From Arenibacter catalasegens (GTDB lineage: Bacteria > Bacteroidota > Bacteroidia > Flavobacteriales > Flavobacteriaceae), in the NCBI RefSeq assembly GCF_002909235.1, contig NZ_PHQQ01000028.1, positions 17,016-81,015 of the forward strand: a stretch of DNA of 64,000 bases. The letters are read 5' to 3'. This document shows, one piece after another, positions 55,563 to 64,000 of this stretch. Position 1 is the first letter of the stretch. Each line of letters opens with the position of its first letter. The translations under genes were made by a program, and so were the position numbers. Under the pieces are notes generated by a model. It did not search any database. It saw only the letters and a program-made list of their open reading frames with translations, and was not told where the DNA came from.

Positions 55563-55680
55563 TTAAATATTTTTTACAAAAGTACGAAGGTTTTCTAAGT
55601 AATGGCATATATAATAATGTAGTATTTCATCCGTTATATTTTATATTTGGACGATGTTATTAATTCACCCCTAATCTTAA

Positions 55681-56673
55681 ATGAAACAACATTTATTGAT
55701 TTTACTTTCTTTTTTTGCGATAGGCTATCAGTCCCTTGCACAAGAAGGTGTCCCTGTCTATTTTGATTATTTAGCGGATAATTACTATTTGGTATACCCA
55801 TCAATGGCGGGTATTGGTGAAGGAGGAAAAATTAGGGCAACGATAAGAAAGCAATGGTTTAGTGTTGACGAAGCTCCCAATTTGCAAACTTTAAATGCCC
55901 ATGCTAGGGTTGGGGAAAGTAGTGGTTTTGGTGCTATATTTTTTAATGATGCCAACGGCTATCATTCCCAAACGGGATTAAAACTCACTTATGCACATCA
56001 TCTGCGCCTGGGAGGGGATTACAGGAGCCTTAATCAACTTTCGTTTGGGTTAAGCGCTGGAATTCAACAAAGTAATTTGGATGAGTCGGAATTTGTTTCG
56101 GTCATTCCAGACCCAATTGTTACTGGTTCTAGAAACAGTGTTAGCTATTTTAATATGGATTTAGGGATGTCCTATAATTTTATGGAGTTCTATGCCCATG
56201 CCGCAATACACAATTTAATGGGGCGAGGCAGGGATTTATATTCCGCAATCGAGTCCAATAACCTTAGAAAATATTTAATATCCACGGGTTATGTATTTGG
56301 TAGGAGCGAATGGCAGTTAGAACCTTCTGTATTATTTCAATATACAGAGTTTACCCAGGAAAAGGCCATTGATATCAATGCCAAGGTCTATAAGAGTGTA
56401 GATTTTGGAACGGTTTGGGGCGGCTTGTCTTATAGGAGAAGTTTTGATGGTGCGCAATACCAGACCGCTACAGATTTTGGAGAGCAACGTTTGCAGCTTA
56501 TTACCCCTATAGTTGGGGTAAATTACAGAAATTTTCTAGTGTCTTATAACTATTCGTATCAAATGGGCGATGTCAGATTTGATAATGGCGGCTTTCATCA
56601 AATTACTTTGGGGTACGACTTTGGTCAATCAGAGAAAAGATACGATTGTAAATGTCCGGCAGTTAATTACTAA
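55681..56673 (+). CDS. PorP/SprF-family type IX secretion membrane protein
   Basis: 330-residue outer-membrane protein of the PorP/SprF family. A signal peptide (MKQHLLILLSFFAIGYQSLAQ) precedes the mature protein, which carries the hallmark PSMAGIGEGGKIRATIRKQW and repeated amphipathic strands (ITLGYDFGQS near the end). Members bind SprE/PorE or help to hold secreted adhesins such as SprB on the cell surface. Here it is not beside a sprB-like gene, but a Calx-beta repeat protein lies at the window's right end. It lacks the terminal Phe of a typical barrel. Confidence 0.9.
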   Translation: MKQHLLILLSFFAIGYQSLAQEGVPVYFDYLADNYYLVYPSMAGIGEGGKIRATIRKQWFSVDEAPNLQTLNAHARVGESSGFGAIFFNDANGYHSQTGLKLTYAHHLRLGGDYRSLNQLSFGLSAGIQQSNLDESEFVSVIPDPIVTGSRNSVSYFNMDLGMSYNFMEFYAHAAIHNLMGRGRDLYSAIESNNLRKYLISTGYVFGRSEWQLEPSVLFQYTEFTQEKAIDINAKVYKSVDFGTVWGGLSYRRSFDGAQYQTATDFGEQRLQLITPIVGVNYRNFLVSYNYSYQMGDVRFDNGGFHQITLGYDFGQSEKRYDCKCPAVNY

Positions 56674-56859
56674 TTCCAAATCTCAATATTGCTATTTTGG
56701 ATAGCAGGTATTTCTTGAGTCTTACAATTTACCCCCAATACATAGCCACCTTATAATTAAATGCTCAACGAATCTATTTGGACCCATTGAGCATTTGCAT
56801 TCATATATTCTTTACCACCTTATAGGAAGCCTATGAAGTGGCTTTCTTTAGCTAGTAGG

Positions 56860-58038
56860 CTATTCCCAACTGTAATTTTTCTTGGCGGCCTGTTTTTGAA
56901 TCACCGTAAGCATGGCGTTTTCCAATTCACCTTTTTCGTCATCCTTTTGCTGTGCGGCAATATAGGTTTCCCTTTTTTTGTTCAGCTCTTGAATTTCTTT
57001 TTGAATATCGTTTCGTTCCTTTTTCTTGCCATCTACGTAAGTTGCAATTTCCGCTTTGGATTTCCCCTGCAATTCCATAGGTAATTGTTCTTTTTTAATT
57101 TTAGCCATATCAAAATCCTTTTCATCAGAGGCATCCACTAAATCCCATGAAGAATTGGAATATAGTCGGGACGACTTGCTTACGGCTCTTTTTACGGCAA
57201 CAACTTCTTCCATTTCCATAGCATTGTCGTCCTGGGTACTTTGCTGTTGCATCTTGGCTGCACCTAATGCACCATAGGAGATGTACGTTTTGTTCAATTT
57301 ACTATTTAGTCTAATGATCACATCGTCATAAGGGGTGTTGATGTGGACTACTTTCCTATTGTGGTCTATGGCCATATATTCTCCTCCGGTTAGCTGTGCT
57401 CCATTTTTCCAATTGGTGTTTATACCTTGCTCGTAGGCGCCACAATAAATGGTATTAATAATAATGTCCTTTTCCTTGGCATTGGCAACTGCATCCTTGT
57501 AATTTAATTTTCCTTGGGTAAAAGGTTCATTGCCGGCAATAAAGATCATCTTTAGGTGGTCTGGGTTTTTTCCCCAGTCCAGTTGGTTGATCGAAGTTTG
57601 TATTACTTGTCCACAATACTCTTCCCCACCATTGGTGGATAGCGAGAATAATTTTTCAGAAATCTCATCCAAATCACTGGTAAACCCCAAGACCTGTTGT
57701 ATAAAACCTTCCCTAGAAGATAAATTGTCGTTACCGTATTGGTAAAGTGCAATTTGCAATTGTGGTCTGCCATCATTACCGCATTTGGCATGTGTAAATT
57801 TGTTGACAATATCCCATAATTGTGCTTTCGCCTGGTTAATGAGTCCGTCCATACTATTACTCGTATCCAGTAATAATGCTATTTTGACTAGGTTATTGGC
57901 TGGTTTAGGTCTTTCCATGGCCGCTTCGATAACAATAGGGTCTTTACTACTGTTCAAATAATTAAGGTCGGAACCATAACTGTTGCCCATACCTAGGAAA
58001 ATTGTGCTCAAAACTACTATTTGTTGTAAATTTTTCAT
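56860..58038 (-). CDS. Exported VWA-domain protein
   Basis: 392-residue secreted or periplasmic protein. The ATG at 58038 (MKNLQQIVVLSTIFLGMGNSYGS) gives a signal peptide; the longer frame to 58170 adds an unrelated prefix. The VWA domain spans about residues 55-265 with the MIDAS motif DTSNSMDG; a threonine and an Asp/Glu complete it further on. The C-terminal part (about 270-392) is helical and charged, ending in a coiled coil with KKRETYIAAQQKDDEKGE. The function is unknown; VWA proteins bind metal-dependent protein ligands. It lies divergent from the sensor kinase gene. Confidence 0.82.
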   Translation of the reverse strand: MKNLQQIVVLSTIFLGMGNSYGSDLNYLNSSKDPIVIEAAMERPKPANNLVKIALLLDTSNSMDGLINQAKAQLWDIVNKFTHAKCGNDGRPQLQIALYQYGNDNLSSREGFIQQVLGFTSDLDEISEKLFSLSTNGGEEYCGQVIQTSINQLDWGKNPDHLKMIFIAGNEPFTQGKLNYKDAVANAKEKDIIINTIYCGAYEQGINTNWKNGAQLTGGEYMAIDHNRKVVHINTPYDDVIIRLNSKLNKTYISYGALGAAKMQQQSTQDDNAMEMEEVVAVKRAVSKSSRLYSNSSWDLVDASDEKDFDMAKIKKEQLPMELQGKSKAEIATYVDGKKKERNDIQKEIQELNKKRETYIAAQQKDDEKGELENAMLTVIQKQAAKKNYSWE

Positions 58039-58358
58039 TTCTACTATATTTAAGTTAAACATTGATTCTTTTTTGCTTATAGTGGTTGGGCTCTTGTGCT
58101 TTACCACTATAGTTACAGTATAATGAATCACCTTATTTTTTAGTATTTGGATTTTAAATGGTGATATCATATGTTAAAAGTAGGCGCAACATATTTCAAA
58201 AAAAATCGATAATGAGTGAATGGCCCTTCTGGGTGAGGGAACAAGAGAATTGGATTCGTAAGGCGTGTTTATTGTTGGTAAACGGTATAGTTTGATGCAA
58301 TTATGCATTTTTTAGTATGACTTAAATCGATTAAGTTTATCCTATATTATTTGAGGTA
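58039..58358. other. Intergenic region between the VWA gene and the sensor kinase
   Basis: About 320 bp between divergent genes. I see no gene, repeat or RNA in it; it presumably holds the two promoters. Confidence 0.4.
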
Positions 58359-60563
58359 ATGGTAAAATGTTTTCACATATGGTTATTACTAGTGTTCAGT
58401 GCTGCTGCTGGGCATGCCCAAATATCTCAGACTGGTGAACCATTTGAAGTGCAGGGCACTGTCAAGGAAAGCAAAAGCAACCAAGGTGTTTCGGGAGTAG
58501 CGGTTTCGACCAATAGCGGAGAGTATAGCCTAACGAATGCTAGAGGTGAATTCAAAATAAAGGTAAGCATGGGCGAGGAGGTTGTATTTGAAAGCCCTGC
58601 AAGGGAAACCGTTCGCTATCGGGTTAAAAGTAGGAGCAATATAGCGATTTTGGTGGGTGCCATTGAAAGAAAGGAAATGGGGGCAAGCAAGAGCAGGAGT
58701 AAGGAGGCATCAGTTGCCTTGTATAGTGCCTATATAGATTCGGCAAATTTTTATAAGAAGGAAGACATTCGGAAAAGCATAGATTTTATTACCCAATCCA
58801 TTTCGCAATTAGGGGTAAGTAATAACAAAGAAGAGTTGGCTATTTCCTATACTACCCTTGGTGAAGTCTATCAATACCACAAACAATATGATTTGGCCAT
58901 CTCTAGTTATAAGGATGCCCTTTTGGCGAATAAAACATTAAAAACATCTTTGTTGTTGGGTAAGACCTATATATTGAACAAGGAGTACAGGGACGCTGAA
59001 AAAATATTATCCCCCATGATCAAAATACCTCGAATGGTACCCTATCAAAGGGTCGAGCTGTACGAATCTCTTGGGGATACGTATGTTGGTCTTGATGAAG
59101 TTGATAAGGCTGTAGCATTTTATAATGAGGGGCTACTGGTAGCAGAAAAAAATCAAATCTCACCAAAAACTATCGATTTAAACTCCAAGATTGCTGGGGC
59201 CTATGCCAAGGATAATAGGTTACAGGAGGCTGATGTCTATTTTGATAATTCTCTCAAAATGGCCTCAGAACAAGCTCCTCAGCGTGCTTTACAGGAAAAG
59301 GAAAAGGTGGCCGATTTTTATAATCAAAAAAATCAATTTGGGCAAGAAATAGCATTGCGTAAAAAGAGCTTGGAGGATCTGAAGAAAATACCTAAAACTA
59401 CGGTGGCAGCAGCTGGCTTATCAAATCAAAACGATTCCATTACGGCCCAAAGAATAAATTATAAGATAGCCAACGCCTACATTGCCCAAGATAAATATGA
59501 CGAGGCCATACCGTATTTGGAAGAGAGTATTAAAGATGCACACGTTGATGATGATCTGTTCGTCCAGAAAGACGCCACGAGAAAACTGTCAGAAGTTTAT
59601 AAGTATAAGGGCGATTTCACCAAAGCTTTGGAAACCTATCAGCAATATGTGGCTGTGGTAGACACCTTATATGTTAGAAAAGAACAGGAAATAGCCAGAG
59701 CTGCCCGTTTTAATAGGGAGATTGCCTCAAAGCAAAGTAGAATTTCCGGACTGGAACAGGAAAGGGAGCTTTCTCAAAGTAAATACAGTCTGGCGCTCAC
59801 CGAGCAGCAATTGGTAGAGGAACGTATAAAACGGCAAAGTTGGATTATCTATTCCTTGATTTTTGGTATGCTTTTAATGGCGTTGGCCACTTACTTCTTT
59901 TATAGGAGCAATAGGCAACAAAAATTGGCAAATAATTTATTGGCCCTAAAATCGCTGAGGTCGCAGATGAACCCACATTTTATCTTTAATGCCCTTAATT
60001 CTGTAAATAATTTTATAGCCAAAAGCGATGAAAGAAGTGCTAACAGGTATTTGAGCGATTTTTCTACCTTGATGCGGGCTGTATTGGAAAATTCTGATGA
60101 AGATTTTATTCCCCTGACCAAAGAGTTGGAATTGTTGGAACTGTACACCAAGTTAGAGCATTCCCGTTTTACGGATAAATTCGATTATGAGATTGTAAAA
60201 GATCCAAATATTGATATTGATGCTTTTCAAATTCCGCCCATGCTTTTGCAACCTTATATTGAAAATGCCATATGGCACGGGTTGCGCTATAGGGAAGACA
60301 AGGGTTTTTTGAAAATAGAACTGAAGCAAAAGGATAAAAATACTTTGGAGATATCGATTACGGACAACGGTATTGGTAGAAAAAAATCCATAGCCATCAA
60401 GACCCAAAATCAGAAGAAACAAAAATCTAAGGGTATGGGTAACATCAAGAAAAGGATAGAAATATTAAACGATATGTATAAGGATAAAGTGGATGTTTTT
60501 ATTACCGACTTGGAGACGAATGGTACAGGGACTAAGGTGCTTTTCACTATTAAGCGGGATTGA
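58359..60563 (+). CDS. TPR-containing LytS-family sensor histidine kinase
   Basis: 734-residue membrane sensor kinase. An N-terminal signal (about 1-22), a carboxypeptidase D-like beta domain (about 27-85, FEVQGTVKESKSNQGVSGVA), TPR repeats (about 110-445) and one membrane helix (about 498-518) lead into the HisKA_7TM-like PF06580 dimerisation helix with His540 in QMNPHFIFNALNSV. The ATPase domain has NxxxN-like PYIENAIWHGLRYRED and GIGRKKSIAI. It pairs with the LytTR regulator 74 bp downstream. The signal it senses is unknown. Confidence 0.93.
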   Translation: MVKCFHIWLLLVFSAAAGHAQISQTGEPFEVQGTVKESKSNQGVSGVAVSTNSGEYSLTNARGEFKIKVSMGEEVVFESPARETVRYRVKSRSNIAILVGAIERKEMGASKSRSKEASVALYSAYIDSANFYKKEDIRKSIDFITQSISQLGVSNNKEELAISYTTLGEVYQYHKQYDLAISSYKDALLANKTLKTSLLLGKTYILNKEYRDAEKILSPMIKIPRMVPYQRVELYESLGDTYVGLDEVDKAVAFYNEGLLVAEKNQISPKTIDLNSKIAGAYAKDNRLQEADVYFDNSLKMASEQAPQRALQEKEKVADFYNQKNQFGQEIALRKKSLEDLKKIPKTTVAAAGLSNQNDSITAQRINYKIANAYIAQDKYDEAIPYLEESIKDAHVDDDLFVQKDATRKLSEVYKYKGDFTKALETYQQYVAVVDTLYVRKEQEIARAARFNREIASKQSRISGLEQERELSQSKYSLALTEQQLVEERIKRQSWIIYSLIFGMLLMALATYFFYRSNRQQKLANNLLALKSLRSQMNPHFIFNALNSVNNFIAKSDERSANRYLSDFSTLMRAVLENSDEDFIPLTKELELLELYTKLEHSRFTDKFDYEIVKDPNIDIDAFQIPPMLLQPYIENAIWHGLRYREDKGFLKIELKQKDKNTLEISITDNGIGRKKSIAIKTQNQKKQKSKGMGNIKKRIEILNDMYKDKVDVFITDLETNGTGTKVLFTIKRD

Positions 60564-60636
60564 TTAAAAAATGAGTTGTCTAGTTTGCATGTTGATTTGT
60601 CCGTCTAGATTTTAAATTTATTATACTATTTAAGTA

Positions 60637-61368
60637 ATGAGGTTAAATGCCATAATTGTAGAAGATGAAGTAAATAGTAGGGAAATTCTACGTAATTACT
60701 TGGTCAAATATTGCCCTAGCGTTCATTTGGTAGGGGAGGCGGCAACGATTAAGGAAGGACTCGATCTAATTAATGGAAACGCCCTTGATTTGGTGTTTTT
60801 AGATGTGGAGATGCCTTTTGGGAATGCTTTTGATTTATTGGATCAGCTGCCAAATCGTGATTTTGAGACGGTTTTTGTCACCGCCTATAACCAATACGCT
60901 ATAGATGCCTTAAATGCCCATGCCGCTTATTATTTAATGAAGCCCATTAGTATAGATGAGCTCATAAAAGCAGTGGGATATGTAGCCGAAATAAGGGAAA
61001 AGGAAAAAATAATGGAAGGCCGGATACTTAAGCCCAAATTCAATAAAGTAGACGGGAAGATTACCCTTCCGCAACAAGATGGTTTTCAAGTACTTAATGT
61101 TGCCGATATTTTATTTTGCAAAGCAGATGACAATTACACGGAACTGTATTTGGAGAATAAAAAGGTTTTGGTGAGTAAAACATTAAAATATTTTGAGGAG
61201 GCTCTGGCGGAATATGCCTTTGCTCGCATTCATAAGTCGTATTTGGTTAATGTCAACGAAGTGGTCCAATACAAAAGGGGCAAGGGGGGTAGTGTGGTAA
61301 TATCCAATGGCAAGGAAATAACCGTTTCCGCAGCTAAGAAGAAGAATTTGTTATCGTTTTTTGAATAG
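60637..61368 (+). CDS. LytTR-family response regulator
   Basis: 243-residue regulator. The receiver domain (about 1-125) has the phospho-acceptor Asp56 in FLDVEMP and the conserved Lys in MKPIS. The LytTR DNA-binding domain (about 145-243) contains FCKADDNYTELYLENKK and FARIHKSYLVNVNEV. It pairs with the kinase upstream as in LytS/LytR-like systems; it probably binds direct repeats in target promoters that cannot be picked out here. Confidence 0.95.
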   Translation: MRLNAIIVEDEVNSREILRNYLVKYCPSVHLVGEAATIKEGLDLINGNALDLVFLDVEMPFGNAFDLLDQLPNRDFETVFVTAYNQYAIDALNAHAAYYLMKPISIDELIKAVGYVAEIREKEKIMEGRILKPKFNKVDGKITLPQQDGFQVLNVADILFCKADDNYTELYLENKKVLVSKTLKYFEEALAEYAFARIHKSYLVNVNEVVQYKRGKGGSVVISNGKEITVSAAKKKNLLSFFE

Positions 61369-61469
61369 CTTAAATTTGTCTAAAATCCTTTGGAGAGTAA
61401 GATCACTTTAAAATGGAAATGGGTGGTTAGCTATTGTAACCGGGCCAAATAATTAAAAAATAATTCAAA

Positions 61470-61979
61470 ATGATTAAAACCATAAATGGTAAATCGCCCC
61501 AGATAGGGGAGGACTGTTATATAGCGGAGAATGCCACCATTGTTGGGGATGTGGTTATGGGAAGCCAATGCAGTATATGGTTCAATGCAGTTTTAAGAGG
61601 TGATGTTCATTATATAAAAATGGGGAACAAAGTAAACGTGCAGGATGGTGCCGTAATACATTGCACTTATTTAAAATCGCCGACCAATATTGGAAATAAT
61701 GTTTCTATAGGACATAATGCCATTGTGCACGGTTGCACTATTCATGACAACGTTTTAATAGGAATGGGCAGTATTGTTATGGATGATTGCATTGTTGAAA
61801 GTAATAGTATCATTGCAGCCGGAGCCGTGGTTACCAAGGGTACCCATGTGCCCTCGGGGACAGTTTTTGCGGGAATGCCCGCAAAAAAAATAAAGGATAT
61901 TAGTACCGATTTAAGTGTTGGTGAGGTAGAGCGAATAGCCCATAGTTACGTAAAATATTCCAGTTGGTTTAAGGAGTGA
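61470..61979 (+). CDS. Gamma carbonic anhydrase-family hexapeptide protein
   Basis: 169-residue left-handed beta-helix protein of the gamma-CA/YrdA family. The hexapeptide repeats run through the chain (GDVVMGSQCSIWFNAVLRGD, NVQDGAVIHC, IGHNAIVHGCTI). The metal-binding His residues are in the VIHC and IGHNAIVHG segments. Members are zinc or iron carbonic anhydrases or have other substrates; activity cannot be confirmed from sequence. It stands alone between the LytTR gene and fabD. Confidence 0.9.
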   Translation: MIKTINGKSPQIGEDCYIAENATIVGDVVMGSQCSIWFNAVLRGDVHYIKMGNKVNVQDGAVIHCTYLKSPTNIGNNVSIGHNAIVHGCTIHDNVLIGMGSIVMDDCIVESNSIIAAGAVVTKGTHVPSGTVFAGMPAKKIKDISTDLSVGEVERIAHSYVKYSSWFKE

Positions 61980-62104
61980 TATTTGAGGTTAGAATTAATT
62001 ATATGCCTTTTAAAAGTGTGAATTGAAAATTGTGTATGAGCGGTAGGGGAAGTGGGTGTAAAATATTTGATAAAAAACCAAACCGTCGCTTTGGCAAATA
62101 GTCT

Positions 62105-62112
62105 TATTTTTG
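62105..62112 (+). promoter_or_regulatory. Bacteroidota -7 box before fabD
   Basis: TATTTTTG, 31 bp before the fabD ATG, fits TAnnTTTG. The best TTTG upstream (62090-62093) is closer than the usual spacing, so this is tentative. Confidence 0.35.
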
Positions 62113-62143
62113 CCCTTATATTAAATAGAATAAAAGCAAGCAT

Positions 62144-63028
62144 ATGAACGCATATATTTTTCCTGGTCAGGGAGCGCAATTTGTAGGAATGGGATTGGAT
62201 CTTTATGAAAAGTATCCCTTAGCTCAAAAAATGTTTGAAACCGCCAATGAAATTTTAGGTTTTTCGATTACAGATCTAATGTTCGAGGGCACTCCGGAAG
62301 ATTTGAAGGAAACGAAGGTGACGCAGCCAGCTATATTTTTACATTCAGTAATCATGAGCAAGGTTATGGGCGAAAGTTTTAAGCCGGATATGGTGGCAGG
62401 ACATTCTTTGGGGGAATTTTCGGCTTTGGTGGCCAATGGGGCACTAAATTTTGAAGATGGATTGAAACTGGTTTCCCAACGGGCATTGGCTATGCAAAAA
62501 GCCTGTGAAATTAAGCCTAGTACTATGGCAGCTGTTCTAGGTTTGGATGATGCTATTGTGGAAAAAATATGTGCGGAAATACCCGGTATTGTTGTTCCGG
62601 CCAATTATAATTGCCCAGGACAACTGGTAATTTCCGGGGAAGTGGATGCCATAAATGCTGCCTGTGAAAAATTGAAGGAGGCTGGAGCCCGTAGGGCTTT
62701 GGTGTTACCAGTGGGCGGAGCGTTTCACTCCCCATTAATGGAGCCTGCCAGGGAAGAATTGGCTGCAGCTATAGAAAATACCGTTTTCAAAACGCCAAGT
62801 TGTGCCATATATCAAAATGTACCCACTACCGCGGTGACAGATCCGGAAGCTATTAAAGCAAATTTAATAGCACAATTGACGGCCCCAGTAAAATGGACGC
62901 AAAGCATACAACAAATGGTGGCTGATGGTGCCACATTGTTTACGGAAGTGGGGCCAGGAAAGGTGCTCCAAGGCTTGGTTAAAAAAATTCACCCTGCTGC
63001 TGAAACCATGTCTGCGGCGCTTTCTTAA
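62144..63028 (+). CDS. fabD: Malonyl-CoA:acyl carrier protein transacylase
   Basis: 294-residue FabD that loads malonyl groups on ACP for fatty-acid synthesis. The nucleophile elbow GHSLGEFSALV contains Ser88; the catalytic His lies in PVGGAFHSPLM, and the Gln of the N-terminal FPGQGAQ and the Arg of QRALAMQKA help bind malonate. Start, length and motifs are all normal. It lies alone here with no other fatty-acid synthesis genes. Confidence 0.96.
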   Translation: MNAYIFPGQGAQFVGMGLDLYEKYPLAQKMFETANEILGFSITDLMFEGTPEDLKETKVTQPAIFLHSVIMSKVMGESFKPDMVAGHSLGEFSALVANGALNFEDGLKLVSQRALAMQKACEIKPSTMAAVLGLDDAIVEKICAEIPGIVVPANYNCPGQLVISGEVDAINAACEKLKEAGARRALVLPVGGAFHSPLMEPAREELAAAIENTVFKTPSCAIYQNVPTTAVTDPEAIKANLIAQLTAPVKWTQSIQQMVADGATLFTEVGPGKVLQGLVKKIHPAAETMSAALS

Positions 63029-63183
63029 AGGGCTTAACATTAGTTTTTGGCCTTTCGTCTGATATATTCATATTTAAGCTGTATTGTTAGGCTTGTGGGC
63101 TATTTTTTCTTAATATTGAGTGCCCATTTTTAGGGTATGGCCTAGCTGTGCCCCACTTAAATCTTTGAATGAAAGAACCTGTT

Positions 63184-64000
63184 ATGAAAATAAATTCCCT
63201 GTATAATATATTATCCACTTTTTCGGTTTCTTATAAACTGAGGTTTATGGTGTTTGTGAGTGCCCTATTGTTTTTGGGGTTTAATGGGTATGGGCAGACA
63301 GTAACATTTTCATCGGCTACAGGTTTCGGAGCAGAGAATGCAGGAACAGGTTTACCCACCTTGTTGGTTGATGGAAACGTGACTCTTGCGAGCAGTGTGA
63401 CCTTGACCCCTGGAGGAACGGCCATTGGTGGGGGCACGGACTATACCTTGGCGAGTACTGTAATCAATATTCCTATTGGGAACTATACCAATACACCGTT
63501 TTCCTTAGGTATAACGATAATCGATGATGCGGTTGTAGAGCCTGACGAGACAATAGTTCTGGGCCTAGGTACGCCCACAGGCGACGTGATAGTGACGGCC
63601 CCGACCTCGACGACCTATACGATAAACAATGATGACAGCGTTACGGTGTCGTTTTCCTCAGCAACGGGATCCGGTCCGGAGAACACTGGGGCGAACCTCC
63701 CTACGCTTTTCGTGACGGGAACGGTTACGGCCGCGACCACAGTAACGGTGACGAATTCGGGTACCGGCACGGCGACCAGTGGTGTTGACTATACCTTTAC
63801 GAGCCCCCAGGTGGTGAACATCCCTGCTGGTGTGTACGACGGAACTACAGCGACTGACATACCTATACCGACCCTTTCGATAACCAACGATGCTGGCGTG
63901 GAGCCGAACGAGACGATAGTGCTGGGGCTAAGTGCCGCCACTGGCGATGCTTCTCTGGTTGCCCCGACCTCGACGACCTATACGATAAACAATGATGACA
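63184..64000 (+). CDS. Large exported Calx-beta repeat protein (3' end outside window)
   Basis: Open frame from ATG 63184 to the window edge (272 codons seen). A signal peptide ends at about residue 38 (FVSALLFLGFNGYGQ). Then tandem Calx-beta-like repeats follow: each has VTFSSATGxGxENxG, TDYT, and the calcium-type PDETIVLGL or PNETIVLGL segment, ending in TYTINNDD. The period is about 121 residues. A 40-bp stretch is repeated exactly at 63598-63637 and 63961-64000. GC content is clearly higher than in neighbouring genes. It is probably a long surface or adhesin-type protein secreted by the type IX system, which would need a C-terminal signal not visible here. Confidence 0.85.
   Translation, partial: MKINSLYNILSTFSVSYKLRFMVFVSALLFLGFNGYGQTVTFSSATGFGAENAGTGLPTLLVDGNVTLASSVTLTPGGTAIGGGTDYTLASTVINIPIGNYTNTPFSLGITIIDDAVVEPDETIVLGLGTPTGDVIVTAPTSTTYTINNDDSVTVSFSSATGSGPENTGANLPTLFVTGTVTAATTVTVTNSGTGTATSGVDYTFTSPQVVNIPAGVYDGTTATDIPIPTLSITNDAGVEPNETIVLGLSAATGDASLVAPTSTTYTINNDD
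63598..64000 (+). repeat. Exact 40-bp repeat within the Calx-beta gene
   Basis: The 40 bases at 63598-63637 occur again without change at 63961-64000, one 363-bp domain period later. Exact identity over such a length within divergent protein repeats points to recent gene conversion or unequal crossing-over. Confidence 0.85.

Noticed and set aside
56860..58170. Longer 436-residue start of the VWA protein
   Set aside because: The prefix before the ATG at 58038 is not signal-like, while the shorter start gives a clean signal peptide.

Overview
The window looks like the chromosome of a marine-type Flavobacteriaceae (phylum Bacteroidota). The evidence is an alternative complex III (Act) cluster next to cytochrome c oxidase genes, type IX secretion genes (sprA and a porP/sprF-like gene), a GIN-domain protein, Bacteroidota-style promoters (TAnnTTTG near -7), few Shine-Dalgarno sequences, AT-rich DNA and frequent TTG starts. 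No rRNA, tRNA or CRISPR array was seen.

Layout. (1) 1-8784: the tail of actB, then actC, actD, actE, actF, coxB and coxA, an electron chain from quinol to oxygen, closed by a terminator. (2) 8913-13176: a GIN-domain exported protein, a large acyl-CoA dehydrogenase/oxidase on the minus strand, and ruvB. (3) 13230-28073: a cytochrome P450 gene split just before its haem-binding cysteine by a 13,512-bp insertion. The insertion is two head-to-tail copies of one 6,756-bp element. (4) 28078-41204: queG, maeB, ruvA, sprA, gcvH, a VanZ-like gene and tonB. (5) 41440-46773: oxidase assembly and accessory genes (haem O synthase, two subunit III genes, subunit IV, an SCO-like protein, SCO1, a DUF420 protein and a small CxxC membrane protein). 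(6) 46956-52694: a MacB-type ABC exporter operon with membrane-fusion protein and TolC. (7) 52714-63028: tsaB, mscS, dodecin, an Nfu-type Fe-S carrier, porP/sprF-like, a VWA protein, a LytS/LytTR-type two-component pair, gamma carbonic anhydrase and fabD. (8) 63184 to the end: the start of a large exported Calx-beta repeat protein.

The main discovery candidate is the insertion in region 3. Each copy begins, immediately after a shared YYPFG codon block, with the variable C-terminal tip of an RHS polymorphic toxin carrying an HExxH metalloprotease motif. A lipoprotein that could be its immunity protein follows. The copy then carries an XRE repressor, a P-loop ATPase, two tyrosine recombinases (one with a degenerate active site), an ORF6N protein and about 0.8 kb of strongly palindromic non-coding DNA. 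It ends with a 36-residue open leader (MGCTKL...NYYPFG) that leads back into the same YYPFG site. The three att junctions share a 15-bp core, TATTATCC(G/A)TTTGGG. The single G/A difference places the crossover to its right, within TTTGGG.

YYPFG is, from memory, a common motif at the RHS core/tip boundary in Bacteroidota. I therefore propose that this is a site-specific element that normally integrates into RHS genes at that codon block, replaces the toxin tip in frame, supplies matching immunity, and gives the displaced tip a new start codon. Here it appears to have landed in a look-alike site, the YYPFGAGPR haem loop of a P450, and accumulated in tandem. The junction between the copies should have the same structure as the excised circle. 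This model is inference from the sequence and was not tested by database search.
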